Assembly (NCBI GenBank): GCA_963691655.1 | Contig: OY829329.1 | Span: 20,908,708-20,972,707 of the forward strand | Direction of reading: 5' to 3' | From: Toxonevra muliebris | Taxonomy: Eukaryota > Arthropoda > Insecta > Diptera > Pallopteridae | Length of the DNA stretch: 64,000 nt | Part shown: positions 23,096 to 35,345 of the stretch, in pieces | How positions within the stretch are numbered: position 1 is the first letter of the stretch | Layout: each line of letters starts with the position of its first letter | The notes under the pieces: model-generated | Told to the model about the DNA's origin: nothing | Seen by the model: only the letters and a program-made list of their open reading frames with translations | The model's database searches: none | Translations under genes and position numbers: made by a program

Positions 23096-23567
23096 GCATG
23101 TTTCTTGTTAGATGACCCTTTTATCCGCATGGGATATTTATTTTGTATGTTGTTTGTTAGTATGTATTTCGTACATTGGCATCAAATATAACGGGCACAA
23201 TTTTTAGTTAAAATTTTTTTTTTTTTTTGGTTCCTTTTTGCTGTCGATTTGATTTTTTCTTCCTTTTTGTTTTGATATGAAAAGCAAACAAGCTTCTCAC
23301 ATGTGTTTAAGTTCTATGCTCTTAGGACGAGTAGAATTTATGAAAAAAAAAGAAGAAAAAACACCGTAACTGTTGAAATTTAAGTACAACATATTGAAAG
23401 GAGTAAGCGTTTGTTCACTTTTTTTTAACAAGGACGAAGGCTTAGAAAACCTAAATCTGTGTGAGATTTTAACACGAAAAATCTTTTCTCTTCACCGTGG
23501 GTATCCTACCCGGAACTGCCTTCAGGTATTTTGTCTATAAGGTCGTCAGATCATTGCTGCTCATCCA
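21671..23567. other. Non-coding island with microsatellites
   Basis: No gene recognised. Holds a threefold 24-bp repeat (GAGTGACGGACGA, 22194-22245), A-rich tracts, CACT repeats (22643-22660), TGTG (22740-22755), CTTG (22831-22850), a CTT tract (22888-22902) and a long CT tract (23053-23094). Overlapping small open frames at 22564-22935 are low-complexity. Confidence 0.55.
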
Positions 23568-23571
23568 TTAA

Positions 23572-24731
23572 CCCTTTTGAGACCGTAAGGCAACCAGAAG
23601 AGATAGCGGAAAACCAAATCTGAACTCGTATTGTTTGACCTCATTTTCTTGTTACAATTTTTGATCGAAATGAAAATTTTGCGCCTCCTGAACTTTCATC
23701 GGTCACCGGTGACCCTATAGCCCTCAATGGGATTTTGTTTATGAATTTTTTCTGTACATTTTTATAAGATATTTTTTTAAAGATAGACAAAGTTACTTGG
23801 TATTAATTTTTCACTTAACCCTTTATTGACCGTAAGTAAACTAGAACCGTTGGTGTAAAACCGAGTCCAGATTCACATTCTTCAACCCCCATTTCATTGT
23901 AAAAAAGTTCCTAAAAAGTTTTCATTGAAAATCTTAGGGTCACCGGTGACCCTTTGGTTCTCAATGGGATTTTTTTTACTAACTTTTTCTGTACATTTTT
24001 ATAAAATATATTTTTTAAAGATAGACAAAGTTACTTGGTATTAATTTTTCACTTAACCCTTTATTGGCCTTGAAGAAACCAGAACAGATAGAGCAAAACC
24101 GAGTCCAGATTCGCATTCTTTGACCTCCATTTCATTGTGAAAGAATTTCTAAAATGTTTCTATTGAAGAACTTAAGGTCACCGGTGACCTTGTGGCTGGC
24201 TCTCAATGGAATATTTTTAACGAACTTTTTTTGTACATTTTTATAAGATATTTTTTTAAAGATAGACAAATTTACTTAGTATTTTTTTTTCACTTAACCC
24301 TTTCTTGACCGTAAGGAAATTAGAGGGAAAAAAGACATTCTTCGACCCCTATTTCATTGCAAAAAAGTTCTTAAAAACTTTACATTGAAGATCTTAGGAT
24401 CACCGGTGACCCATAGCAAAACTTATATTTCTAAAAAAAAATAAAAAAAAAAAATTAAAAATATGGGAAATCATGTCTGAGTAAATAGTTTTTCCCACAA
24501 CATATTAAAAATTTGGACAAATTTTGTAAAAATTGTGAGGGATTGAAAATGAACAAAAAACACAGTTTTTTGAACCGCTACACTACCGTTACCAGAAAAA
24601 TATTTGTAATTTTTTTTTTTTAGTTGAAATTAAAGAACCATCAATTCTCTTTCCAAAAATTGATTGGATAGTTTTTAAAAAATCGCAAAAATTAATTTTG
24701 TGGCACCTGTGTCACCATAGTACAGAAAGGG
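23572..24731 (+). mobile_element. TTAA-flanked tandem element, copy 1
   Basis: A 1160-bp block beginning CCCTTTTGAGACC and ending GTACAGAAAGGG, flanked on both sides by TTAA (23568-23571 and 24732-24735). The short CCCTTT/AAAGGG termini and TTAA target resemble piggyBac-type non-autonomous elements. The inside is four tandem units of about 222-238 bp, each carrying an internal TTAACCCTTT and a palindrome GGTCACCGGTGACC or near copy (23701, 23938, 24176, 24398). An inverted copy of the whole block lies at 36805-37775. No coding frame. The superfamily is a suggestion only. Confidence 0.65.
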
Positions 24732-24839
24732 TTAATTAGAGATCAGTTTAAACCAATCTCTGACCTTTATGATGTTGCGTTATTGAATTCGATCTGCCCT
24801 TCGCACACGTTCGAAGTATCTTAGAGTTGTCAAAATGCT

Positions 24840-26172
24840 GACTACCGATGTCTGAAATGCTATCAACTTTTAATGTCGTTCGCCGCCGTTGAAGCTTCTT
24901 CGAAGGCCGTGACTTGCAAAATAATGCTCGGAAAAAGTGGGGTCTAAGTCCACAAGTCCACAAGGCACACTGGTCATACACACCCATAATAAGGCAAATC
25001 CTGACGTATCTATCTTGAGTATTGTGACTTGCTATGAGGAAACTCAATTAGGTAGAGTTCAAAGGTCAGCACGCATAGGCATTACAGGTGCTATCCGCTC
25101 ATGCCCGACGGAGACCCAAAACGTGCTAGTACACTTGCTCGCTATATAAATATATACCAAAGCTTCCGCAGTCTCAAGTGCAGTCAGACTCTCTTTGACT
25201 GTCAAAAACTAAGCACACAATAGCTTCAAGAAGGGCTTCGACACCTTGTTTCCAGCAAGAGCAGATTGGAGAAGAAAACGTGTGGGAGCTGGTCTTGAGA
25301 TAGAACTCTACACTGACAGGCCCAAGATGGACTTCGAGGTCGGTGCGGGAGTCTACTCAGAGCACCTAAATGTTGCTAAATCTCTTAGACTTCCGAATGA
25401 AGCCTGATCTGACGATCTTCACAGACAGCCAAGCGGCAATTAAGACTCTAGGCTCAGCATAATATCCTGAAGATTTGTTAATCAATGCAGGTAGTTACTG
25501 GCCACCCTAACTCATAGGCTGGACATTGGCCTTATGTGGGTTACTAGTCACAGGAACATCGAAGGCAATGAAAAGGCCGATGAATTAGCGAGGCGAGGCT
25601 CAATTCTGGATTTAACTCAGGCGCAATCTACATATAGCAATTCCCTTGAATAAAATCAAGGCTGATATACTCTCTTACTTTCTTACCCTTGCAGATAGTA
25701 GGTAGAGAAGCCTTTCCACATGCGACGTAATCAAGAAAACATGGCCAAATCCAACCACAGCAGAACCAGGGGTCTTCTTCGTCACACCCGATCTGATGTA
25801 GACTGACTGCGTGCAGTACTGACGGAACATTGGCCAATAGGGGACCATACGGAAAGACTTCCCACACAACACACACTGCAGAAGCTGCACTAATCTTGAG
25901 GAATGAGAGAGTCTTTAACCCACTTTCTCTGCTATTGCAGGTTCTTGCTAGGACCAGACTAAAATTATTCTACGAACCTTTCCTAGAAGACATAGTCAAT
26001 ATCTCCAAACTCGAAATTGGAAAACTGCTTCAATTTCTCAATTTCAGGAACTGGCTCTAGACAACAAAGAGCAAACACCTTTTAACAAATGAGGTTGTGG
26101 TATCAAAACGGCGCTTTAGCGCTAATTGTGCTCTTGCTCTATGCAGAAGTAGCCACTCTACCTACCTACCTA
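24840..26172 (+). pseudogene. Decayed LINE: reverse transcriptase end, RNase H, 3' tail
   Basis: A non-LTR retrotransposon fragment in several frames. The reverse transcriptase thumb is recognisable at 24920-25139 (KKWGLSP, then VQRSARIGITGAIRSCPTE). RNase H follows: YTDRPKM with the first Asp at 25315, FTDSQAAIKTL with Asp at 25424, and GNEKADELARRGS with Asp at 25579. The C-terminal region (25680-26060) keeps LTEHWPIGDH, a CRSC cysteine pair in another frame, and FLEDIVNISKLEIGKLLQFL, ending at TAG 26058-26060. A short 3' tail with a GCGC-TTTA-GCGC hairpin and CTAC repeats ends near 26172. Frameshifts and stops (for example inside 25800-25900) mean it is dead. RNase H after the reverse transcriptase fits the I, LOA or R1-like clades; I cannot choose between them. 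The 5' part, including most of the reverse transcriptase, is missing. Confidence 0.88.
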
Positions 26173-26640
26173 GGTTTGAACTAATATTTTGAAAGTGCCT
26201 AAGCAACATTGCTTGAAGAGATCAACATTAATATGCAAAACCGCATAAGAAAACTTGCATAATAATGTAAGCACGGTTGGCATGCTCGACGTTCAAACCT
26301 AAAATTTCAGCTGACATCGAAGAGTTTGAAAAAAAAAACTTCCTAAGAGTGTTTCCATCATTGCCGTTCCCAAATCCTCCCCCTTTGGAACCCAAGTCAC
26401 TGTTTGAAACTTTGTTTTATATCTCCTTGTCTTCTCTAGACCATTTCGTTAACCCTTGTCAAGCGTAACGGCACAAACAATGGCAACAAAATACTCGCGA
26501 CGCATTTTCCTTTTGAGATTTTTTGTTTGTATTGACTCTGACAAGAACATCCATCAAACCCATATTTTATAATTAATTTCATACAACGGCGACGTTGATT
26601 GACAATGCCATACTAAAGAAATGATTTGAGTGGGATTAAA
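26173..26640. other. Short non-coding spacer
   Basis: No repeat unit or coding signature seen. The 63-codon frame at 26277-26468 has no recognisable features. Confidence 0.45.
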
Positions 26641-27450
26641 AAAGGGGGTGTGGCACCTCCCATATAACTTCAATATTCAATAAGGGATATCTCAGGAAGC
26701 ATTTGTAGTATGGTACTAAGACTTGGTATGCAAGTACTATTTTTGTCAATACCGAGTTTATAGTGGAGTGTGAGTTTTTAATATCAAGTGGGCGTGGCAC
26801 CTTCTATACAACCTGAATATTCATGATAAGATATCTCAGGAACTATTTGTAGCACGGTATATCTCTGGAACCAAATATATGTAGCCAAGTACTGAAATTG
26901 TGTGCAATGGAATTTTTAATACTTTTTTTTACTACTTTTTTAATATTTTGTTTACTGGTTCGAGGTGTTTTTTTACTACTTTTTTTACAACTTTTTTAAT
27001 AACTTGTTTACTGGCTCGAGGTGTTTTTTACTACTTTTTTCACTACTTTTCTTACTACTTTTTTTCCTACCTTTTTTACTACTATTTTTACTGCTGTTTT
27101 ACTACCTTTTGAGATATCTCCGGAACTATTTGTAATACGGTATATATCTGAAACCAAATATTTACAGTTAAGTACTGAAATTTTGTACAATGAAGTTTTT
27201 AATACTTTTTTTTTACTACTTTTTTAATATATTGTTTACTGGTTCGGGGCGTTTTTTTACTACTTTTTTCACAACTTTTTTTGCTACTTTTTTAGTACAT
27301 TTTTTAATACTTTTATTACTACCTTTTTTACTACTTTTTTTACTGGCTCGAGGTGTATTTTTTGTTACAAAATTACGTATTACCCAAACTTTGCCAGCAG
27401 ACCGGACAGCGAAGCTAGTTTTAATATAAAAAGTGGGCGTGTTCAATTCG
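26641..27450. repeat. GGCGTGGCACC repeat with TTTTACTACT arrays
   Basis: Two copies of a block starting GTGGCACCTCCCATATAA / GTGGCACCTTCTATACAA (26649 and 26796, about 147 bp apart), each followed by GATATCTCAGGAA. The second block and another at about 27113 share GATATCTC.GGAACTATTTG, TACGGTATAT and AAGTACTGAAATT, and each runs into an array of TTTTTTACTACT with GTTTACTGG.TCG.GG. Open frames on both strands here are artefacts of the TTTACTACT array. Confidence 0.8.
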
Positions 27451-29570
27451 TTTCGGCTTATGCACGTTTAAAGTCGCTTATTTTCAAATATTTGATATAT
27501 TTTGTTGCTGATTTCTTATAGAATTTAAGTTAGCAAAGAGAGAACGAAAGAGAGAAATCCACCTCTCTTGATCTTGTAGGCAAGAATTTGAGTTCCAAAG
27601 AAAATCGTTAGCTTCTATACTCATACTGATGATTTCTCTCTTCTTTTAAAATATTTTTTTTTTTTAAAAACAATAACCACAATATTGCCGACATTAGACT
27701 TACAGCATAAAGCATTCAGACTGAATGTGGTACAGTATAAAAAAAAAAAACATTTACTCAAGAGACCGAAACGAATGAAAAATTTCCTTATGTATTTATT
27801 TAAAAATGCAATTTGAATCTGTCAATAAATTTTAACTACAAAAAACCAAATTGAAGAGACATAGAGAGAAGAGAGAGAAAAGAGAGTGAGAGAGAAAGGG
27901 GGAGAGCAAAAAATACGGAAAATTTCTACTGCTTGCTGTTTGTGTATGTAAACGCGTTATATGTAAATGTGTGTGTGTGTGTGTGTTTTATGTGTATTTT
28001 ATGCACAACTGTCAGACTGAGTCACTACAACAACATAAACACATACCAACAATTGTACAAAAAAGAAAAAAAGAAAAACGAAGCAAAACTGCTACACAAG
28101 CACAAAAATCTCATCACATACAAGCAAATGATGCTACAAAGAGCAGCAGTAGCAGTAACATCAGCTCAACATCCTTCCGACAACAACAACATCAACAAGA
28201 AACTACAGCAATAACAACAACGACGACAAAAATGACAATGACAACTACAACAACATAAACACAATTATGGCAAAAGGCCAAAACAAAACGAAACAGTGCA
28301 AAAAAAAAAAAACAGAACAAAAAACAATGAGATATAAAATGGAGGCACAGTATGTGTTTTTGTTGCTACATACATATAAATGAGGAGAGTAGCATTATCT
28401 TCTTTATCTACTACTATACCCTCGCTGCTCTCATACTCTACTTTATCTTCCCTACTATACCTACAATACCATCGCCTGCCGCCTTGTATGCAATTTATTT
28501 GTTGGCCCCAATGTCATCGCACTATGCTCTCATCTATTTACTACTGACGATTACTGTTGAGTATTAATATTTTTTTTTTTTGCTCTCTTTCTCTCTCTCT
28601 CTCTTTTTACTTCATTGCTCTTTCTATATGGTTGTGTTGCTACTCTCTAGAGTTTATTTAAAAATCAAGTAGCTGTAAGTAAAAAGAGAAACAACAAAAC
28701 ATGGCGTTGCTCATTTATAAAGAAAGAAATAAAATTGGAAAAAATTACTAAAAATCGCAAAAATTCTGGAAAAAAATTAGTGTACAAATGACACGTTGAA
28801 CTGAAGTTCAAACTAGACGAAGTATATGAGTTTTTATCTGCATTTGGTAGCTCTGTAAATGCAATCTAACTGACCAACCCAGCAACCAACTGAGCTTAAA
28901 CTACGCCTCAAACCTCACTGCACTCACCTCAACCTTTCTCAACTACTTATTTTCTACCAGAATTTCTCGAGTCTCAAGCATGTGTCATTTCATTTTCTTT
29001 CCCCGAGAATAAATAGAAAACGTTAGCTAGCAAAAATGGAAATTCATTTAATCTGATTTTCAGTGTTTCAACTTCGCTTAACTTGTCGCTTCTATTCGTA
29101 GTTAACTAACGCGCACATTCTCTTTTCCTCTTATATACGCCATATTTATTTGTCTTCTTTTTTTTGCAAAATTTTTGGGGTATTTTTTTCTGTTGATTCA
29201 ATATATTGTTTACATGAAACACAGAAAAATGAATGGAGGAATATATGAATCACACTGCGTAGTATTGTTGAATATATAATGAGAGATTGTTGTGAGGATG
29301 CTGCAATTTAGTAGATTTTTAATAGAGAGGGGGAGAAAGCATTGGAGTGAGTAAATCTTCATGAGTAATAAAAAATTCTGAGGTGCGGAGCGATATGGAA
29401 AAATAAACAATAATCCAAAACAAAATAGGGAAAGTTTTTGTCCCAGTTAACGAAAAAATAATTTTATTCCGTCGCACACTGGGCCCGCTCCTTATAAGTG
29501 AAAATGGTGCATCGATAGGAAAAAATTCCACTTACTACCTTTTTATTTTGAAAAAAAAAAATAAAAAATT
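27451..29570. other. Non-coding island with microsatellites
   Basis: Unique-looking fly DNA with GA tracts (27863-27900), TG (27969-27985), ACAACA and CAG tracts (28140-28255), and CT tracts (28590-28605). No gene identified. Small frames at 27933-28258 are microsatellite translations. Confidence 0.55.
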
Positions 29571-30200
29571 CTTAACCAATTAGTGACCAATGTTACATAT
29601 CTACATGTCGCACAAAGATGTGACTGAAGAAGCTTCAAGTTGAATAGAAAGCTTTAAAATACAGATTATTTTTATTATTATAATTGATAATGGGCAAAAT
29701 CATCTAAAATTTTTTTCAAAAATTATACTTAAATGAAATTGGTGTAAAATTGTTTTATATTTAGGTTACTTTGGCCACCAATGGGTTAAATAATAGTCAG
29801 AAATGGGTTAAATCATCTAATATTTATTTTAAAAACTATACTCAAACGAAATTGGTGTAAAATTGTGTTATATTTAGATTGCTTTGGCCACCAATGAGTT
29901 AACTGATGATTACCGATGAGTTAAATCATCTAAAATTTACTTTAAAAAATGTACTCAAATGAAATTGGCATAAAATTGTGTTACATTTATATTAATTTGA
30001 TCGCCAATGGGTTAAATCATGGTCACCAATGGGTTGAATCATCTAAAATTTACTTTCAAAAATAAACCCAAATGAAATTGATGTAAAATTGTGTTACATT
30101 TAAATTACTTTGGTCACCAATGGGTTAAATCATGGTCATCAATGGGTTAAATCTTTTAAAATGTACTTAAAAATTATAACTCAAATGAGTTTGGTGGAAC
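29571..30200. repeat. 114-bp tandem repeat
   Basis: The landmark GGGTTAAATCATCTAAAATTT occurs near 29691, 29805, 29919, 30031 and 30145, with spacings of 114, 114, 112 and 114. Each unit also carries AAATGAAATTGGTGTAAAATTGTG and GGTCACCAATGGGTT. About five units, no coding frame. Confidence 0.9.
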
Positions 30201-30209
30201 TAAGTGATT

Positions 30210-31110
30210 TCTGAATTCTGAGCACTCACTTATATGGAACGGCCTCACCAGGTTTCAACTTAAACTGAGTTTCGATGAAACTGAATACTTCTTTCAAAAA
30301 CTGGTCCGCCATTATCAATTCGCCATTTTGAATTTCGAAATTTCAAATTCAGTTTCGTAATCAGCAAGCTCAAAAACCTTTTTAAACTGAGTTTCTATAA
30401 AATTTAATGCTTTTTTTTCAAAATCTGGTCTGCCATATTAAGTCCGCCATTTTGAATTCCGAAATTTTCAGTTCAATTTCGTAATTAGCAAGCTCAAAAA
30501 TCTTTTTAGACTGAGTTTCCATGATATTGAATGCTTTTCTTCAAAAAACAGGTCCGCCATATTAAATCCGCCATTTTGAATTTTGAAATTCCAAATTTTG
30601 TTTCGTAATCAGCGAACTCGAAAATCTTTTTAAACTGAGTTTCAATGATATTGAATGGTTTTTTCAAAACCTGGTCCACCATATTAAGTCCGCCATTTTG
30701 AATTCTGAAATTTTTAGTTCAATTTCGTAATTAGCGACCTCAAACACGTTTTTAAACTAAGTTTCAATGAAATTAAATGTTTTTTTTCCAAAAACTAGTC
30801 CGCCATATTGAATTCGCCATTTTGAATTTTGAGATTTCGAATTCATTTTCAGAATAAGCGATTTCAAAAACGTTTTTAAACTGAGTTTCTGCAAAATTTT
30901 AATGCTTTTTTTTTTCAAAAACTTTTCCGCCATATTGAATCCGCCATTTTGAATTTCGAAATTCAGTTTCGTAATCAGCGAGCTCAAAAACATTTTTAAA
31001 CTGTGTTGCAACAAAATTTAATGCTTTTTTTTTTCAAAAACTACTCCGCCATTTTGAATTTTAAAATTTCGAATTCAATTTCGCAATCAACGAGTTCAAA
31101 AACCAAAGCA
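30210..31110. repeat. About 122-bp tandem repeat with GTCCGCCATTTTGAATT
   Basis: Seven units marked by TAATCAGCGA..TC (30358, 30485, 30607, 30729, 30853, 30973, 31085; spacings 112-127). Each contains CCGCCATATT, CCGCCATTTTGAATTT, AATTCAATTTCGTAA and AAACTGAGTTTC. Diverged units of the same family occur at 36120-36420, inside the left end of the Tc1/mariner-like element. No gene. Confidence 0.9.
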
Positions 31111-32784
31111 ACCCAAAATCTTGTGATTTAATTTTATTACCCTTATCCATTGCAGCACTACATCTCGTTCATCAAAATGTATTATTTTATAATTATTTTA
31201 CAAATTTACAATTCCACAGAAAAATAAAATTTTTCCAAAACTTACTCACTGCTTTAGCAAGTGCATTTTTACCCAAATTTCATTATACGAAAATTTAATA
31301 AGCGTAAATATTTAATATAATCTTACTACTCACACACATGCATTCGCACATGACGTCACAACGTGCACACAACACTGACGCCGTACATACTGATTTAACT
31401 AGCTCGATTATAGGTTACTCTCCAACAAACTTTGTGGCGCCTCCAACACCCCCAACAGTCAGTCAGGAGTATTATTTTTCTGACACCTTTGCAGCAAGCA
31501 TAGTAGTTCTTAACTTAATTTCAAATTTTTTACACAAAAATGTTCAACCATTTTTTTTTTACATTTTTTACTTTTTTTTTTTTTTTTTTTGAACAAAGTT
31601 TTTACTTTTATACATTTTTTTTCAACTTGCTACATGCAAATCTCTGTTGCATGCCCCACCACCACCAGCAACTATAGCATGACATACTAACTCGAAGTAA
31701 CTTACACCTGCTGTTGGTACATGCAGCAACTCAGCTTCAACTTCTGCGATGCTTTTACCACTTGCTTTTGCTTTTGCTTCAAACTTCAACTTCAGCGCTT
31801 TGCACAACAAAAAAAAAAATTTTTGTTTTCGCTTAGGATTTCATTACATTTACGTTCATTTCGAATGGACATTTGCATTCGCGTATAGTCTTGACTGTTA
31901 AGGCACAGGTACAGAGAGAGAGAGAAAGAGAGAGAGCGCGAGGTAAGCAGTGGGGAAGCGTATAGGTAATGCATGCACTTAAGTATATCCCCAACTGAAT
32001 GCTGCTGGATAAATGCAAAGCATGAGTCGAAACGAGTCGCCGCCGTAGCTGACTAGAGTGTTGCTGCACTACAGACACACATCCTTACACTCATACACAT
32101 ACACACACATATACAAAATAAATTGCAGTTGTGTATGTGTAGCAACCAACAACAACAGCGCAATTCATCTGGGAAATTGGAATACAAAATCAGAAATGAG
32201 AGGGTGAAAAAAGAATAGATGAATGCAGTAAAACAGAAAATTCTATAAGTGGATAGATAAAAGAAAGAGAGAGAGAGAGAGAGGGAGAAAGATAGAGGGA
32301 AGAAGCAGTAGGCGAGTATACGGCGGATGCAAATGAGAAGTGAATGTGGTAGCGTCAACGACAAACGGGAATATGTAGAAACTTATTCATTCAACTCTCT
32401 ACAACTCTCATTGCCACATACAGCTGGACAAACACCGACAGACATTCAGAGATGTACAGACTAATAAATGAAGCAACTTTTGGCATACAACTGACAACGA
32501 TGAATTAAAGCCATGTTCTTATGCTTCGTATGCAAGTGTGGAGTCAGTATTTGTGTGCATTCAATTGAAACTGACGAATGATTGCGGGAATAGAAAATGT
32601 ATTAGGAATTAGAGCTATGTAGCAAACACAAAAAAAAAAAAGAAGTAGAAACAGCAGGTAAAGTTTTTTCTTTTTTTTTTTTTGCATACAACAAAAATGT
32701 GTAGAGTTGAAGCAACAGCAAAAATATAGGCAAAAACGACGACCACAATGATTAGATTAATTTGTTATCATCACCATTGACTGC
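31111..32784. other. Non-coding island with microsatellites
   Basis: Non-repetitive DNA with CA tracts (31333, 32090-32110), GA tracts (31913-31938, 32264-32300) and A/T homopolymers. Frames at 31338-31592 (+) and 31622-31810 (-) are not low-complexity throughout but show no family features, so I leave them uncalled. Confidence 0.5.
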
Positions 32785-33490
32785 CGCGTCGTTGATAGTG
32801 CGGCTCTCTATCAAGAAGGATATGGCGCCCTACTTAGGGTTATGGCGCCCTACATGGGGTCATGCTCTTTTTCTGCTTTTTCTTTTACTGCACTCTCTGA
32901 TTCTCAATAGTTTTTTTTTGCCGCGCTGTCGATAATGTGGCCCTATGAGAAAGGCTATGGCGCCCTACGTGGGGCTATGCGCCTTTTCTTCTTTTCATCT
33001 CCACTCACTGATTCTCACCAGGCTTTGTTTTTTATCGCGCCGTCGATAGTTAGACTATATGAGGAAGACTATGGCGCACTACGTGGAGATATGGCGCCCT
33101 TCGTGGGGCCATGCTCTTTTTCTTCTTTTTATCTCCACTCACTGATCATGAACAGTTTTTTTTTTGCCGAGTTGTCGATAGTGCGACTCTATGAGAAAGC
33201 CTATGGCGTCCTACGTGGGGCAATGTTCTTTTTCTGCTTCTTTTTCTCCACTCACTGATTCTCACCGGTTTTTTTTGCGGCGCCCTCAATAGTGCGACTC
33301 TATGAGGAAGGTTATAGCGCCCTACGCGGGGCCATGCTCTTTTTCTTCTTTTTATTTCCACTCACTGATTCTCACTATTTTTTTTTAGTGCGACTCTATA
33401 AGGAAGGCTATGGCGCCCTACGTGGGGCTATGCTCTTTTTCTTTTTTTCTTTCTCTCCACTCACTGATTCTCACTAGTTTTATTTTTTTA
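32785..33490. repeat. GC-richer tandem repeat with ATGGCGCCCTACGTGGGGC
   Basis: Six units, 97-135 bp apart, marked by GTGCGACTCTATGAGGAAGG (about 32799, 32934, 33046, 33181, 33292, 33389). Each unit has the order: TCGATAGT, the landmark, TATGGCGCCCTACGTGGGGC, ATGCTCTTTTTCTTCTT, CCACTCACTGATTCTCA, then a T tract. Frames through it on both strands are repeat artefacts. Confidence 0.9.
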
Positions 33491-34504
33491 TTTTTTTTTT
33501 ATGTCCATGTGTTTGTGTGTGTTGTTTAAGTGCTGAAACTTTTTCATTTTGCCACAAAATGAGCGCACACATTTCAGCCATGAAACGATGTAATTAAAAT
33601 CGAAAAAAAAACGAACTATAGAACAATTTTAGAAACTACAACAACAATAAAACCAACACTAATTGTTAGTTAGTTTTTGGTTTTGTTTATGTAAATATAA
33701 AAGCTAAAGTAAACCGATTTGTAAATTTTTTGTAAAGTATCATTCGCTAATTTTCATATCAAAACGCTAAAATATGCATTCATTTTAATTACACACTGAA
33801 ATAGATTTATGAGATTTATTATTGTTAACCCTATAACTACACAAGAGACTTTTAAACACTGTATTGGATTGCAGTTAGAATTTAGTAAGCGAGTAGGACA
33901 TAAATGTAATAAATTTCGCCTTCCTAAATTACTTGGACTACAATACATTCATAAACTTCCAAATCGGCACGATGTAGGTATCAAATTTTAACGTCTAAAA
34001 CCCGCAAAAGATTCCATCTTTCCTCATACTTCATACTATCTACCTAATAAATTTCGCTTCCTGGGAAAATTTCGCTCGGACCTGCACGATTCTTGTCGAA
34101 CGATAAAGAAAATTTCTTTTTTTGATATCAGAAAAAAAAGTTATGCATTGTAATTATTCGGACAAGATAGAACAAATCCACTGCCTGTTTCGGAATCAGC
34201 ATCAAAATTGACTTCTTTGCTTCTGGGGTCTTGCACAAATCAAAATTTCGCCAATCCAGTTGACTATATCGTAGTAAATAGTTTCTAGCCAAAGGACAAG
34301 TGAGAAGTCTGTTCCGTTTTCAAATTTAGAAGAATAGATCTGCCCAAATTTCGCTCAAGGGACTCTAAACAATGTCCAGATGTAATTTTTGTCCAGCTCG
34401 TAATTCATTCGCTTTTTTGTATACAAATTTTTTAAATTCATGCTGCCAGAGTTCGTAGATAAAATCCAGTGGTCGGATCAGAAATTTAGTAAGCCATCCA
34501 ATAA
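33491..34504. other. Non-coding island
   Basis: AT-rich, non-repetitive. The frame at 33809-33991 (60 codons) looks less biased than most but has no recognisable domain. The last three bases, TAA (34502-34504), are the left target copy of the next element. Confidence 0.45.
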
Positions 34505-35342
34505 CACTGTACAACAAAATAAGAAAAAAAAAAAAAAATTGAAAAATTTTGTTAATTGTTTTAATTGAAAACTTTGTAAAAACTCCTAAAACGTTTAGAA
34601 AACATAAAAAATAGAAAAACAAATTTTAAAAAATTTTGGTGGAAAAAAAAATTTTTTTTTCAAAAAAAATTAAAAAATTTTTTTTTTTAATTGAAAACGT
34701 TGTAAAAACTCATAAAACGTTTAGAAAACATAAAAAATCGAAAAACAAATTTTGAAAAATTTTGATCGAAAAAAATTTTTTTTTTTTGAAAAATTTAAAA
34801 AATGTTTTTTAATTGAAAACGTTGTAAAGGCACATAAAAGGTGTAGAAAAAAAATTAAAAAAACAAAACATTTTTTCCATTACCCAGTACCCCCTTATCC
34901 CCCTTATGAATTTTGAAAAATTTAGGTCGAAAAAAATTTTTTTTTTTTGAAAAATTTTTAAAAAATTTGTTTTAATTGAAAACGTTGTAAAATCTCGTAA
35001 AAAGTGTAGAAACACACAAAAAATAAGAACAAACATTTTTTTCCATGTACCATCCCCCCTTATGAATTTTTTGAAAAATTTAGGTCGAAAAAAATAATTT
35101 TTTTTAACAATTTTTTTTTTTTACGGAAACGTTGTAAAAACTCATGAAACGTGTAAAAAACACAGAAAATAGAAAAGAAAAATTTTTTTCCACCTTACCA
35201 TTTTTTAAAAATCATAAAATCATCGATATCACAAAAATTCGACCTGACTCGAAAAAAATGTTTGCAGATTTGTAATCACCATCGAAAACACCTCCAGAAA
35301 AACTATGTGGGAACTCAGAAATCTTTTTTTTATTGCATAGTG
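34505..35342 (+). mobile_element. CACTRTACAAC family, complete copy 3
   Basis: An 838-bp element that begins CACTGTACAACAAAAT and ends ATTGCATAGTG, flanked by TAA on both sides (34502-34504, 35343-35345). Near the right end it has the reverse complement of the subterminal block found at the left ends of copies 1 and 2 (ATCATCGATATCACAAAAAT, TTCGACCTGACTCGAAAA). The middle is a tandem of GAAAACGTTGTAAAAACTCA plus A/T runs. It is non-coding, so presumably non-autonomous. The 3-bp duplication and CACT ends fit CACTA-like (CMC) or PIF-type DNA elements. Confidence 0.75.
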
Positions 35343-35345
35343 TAA

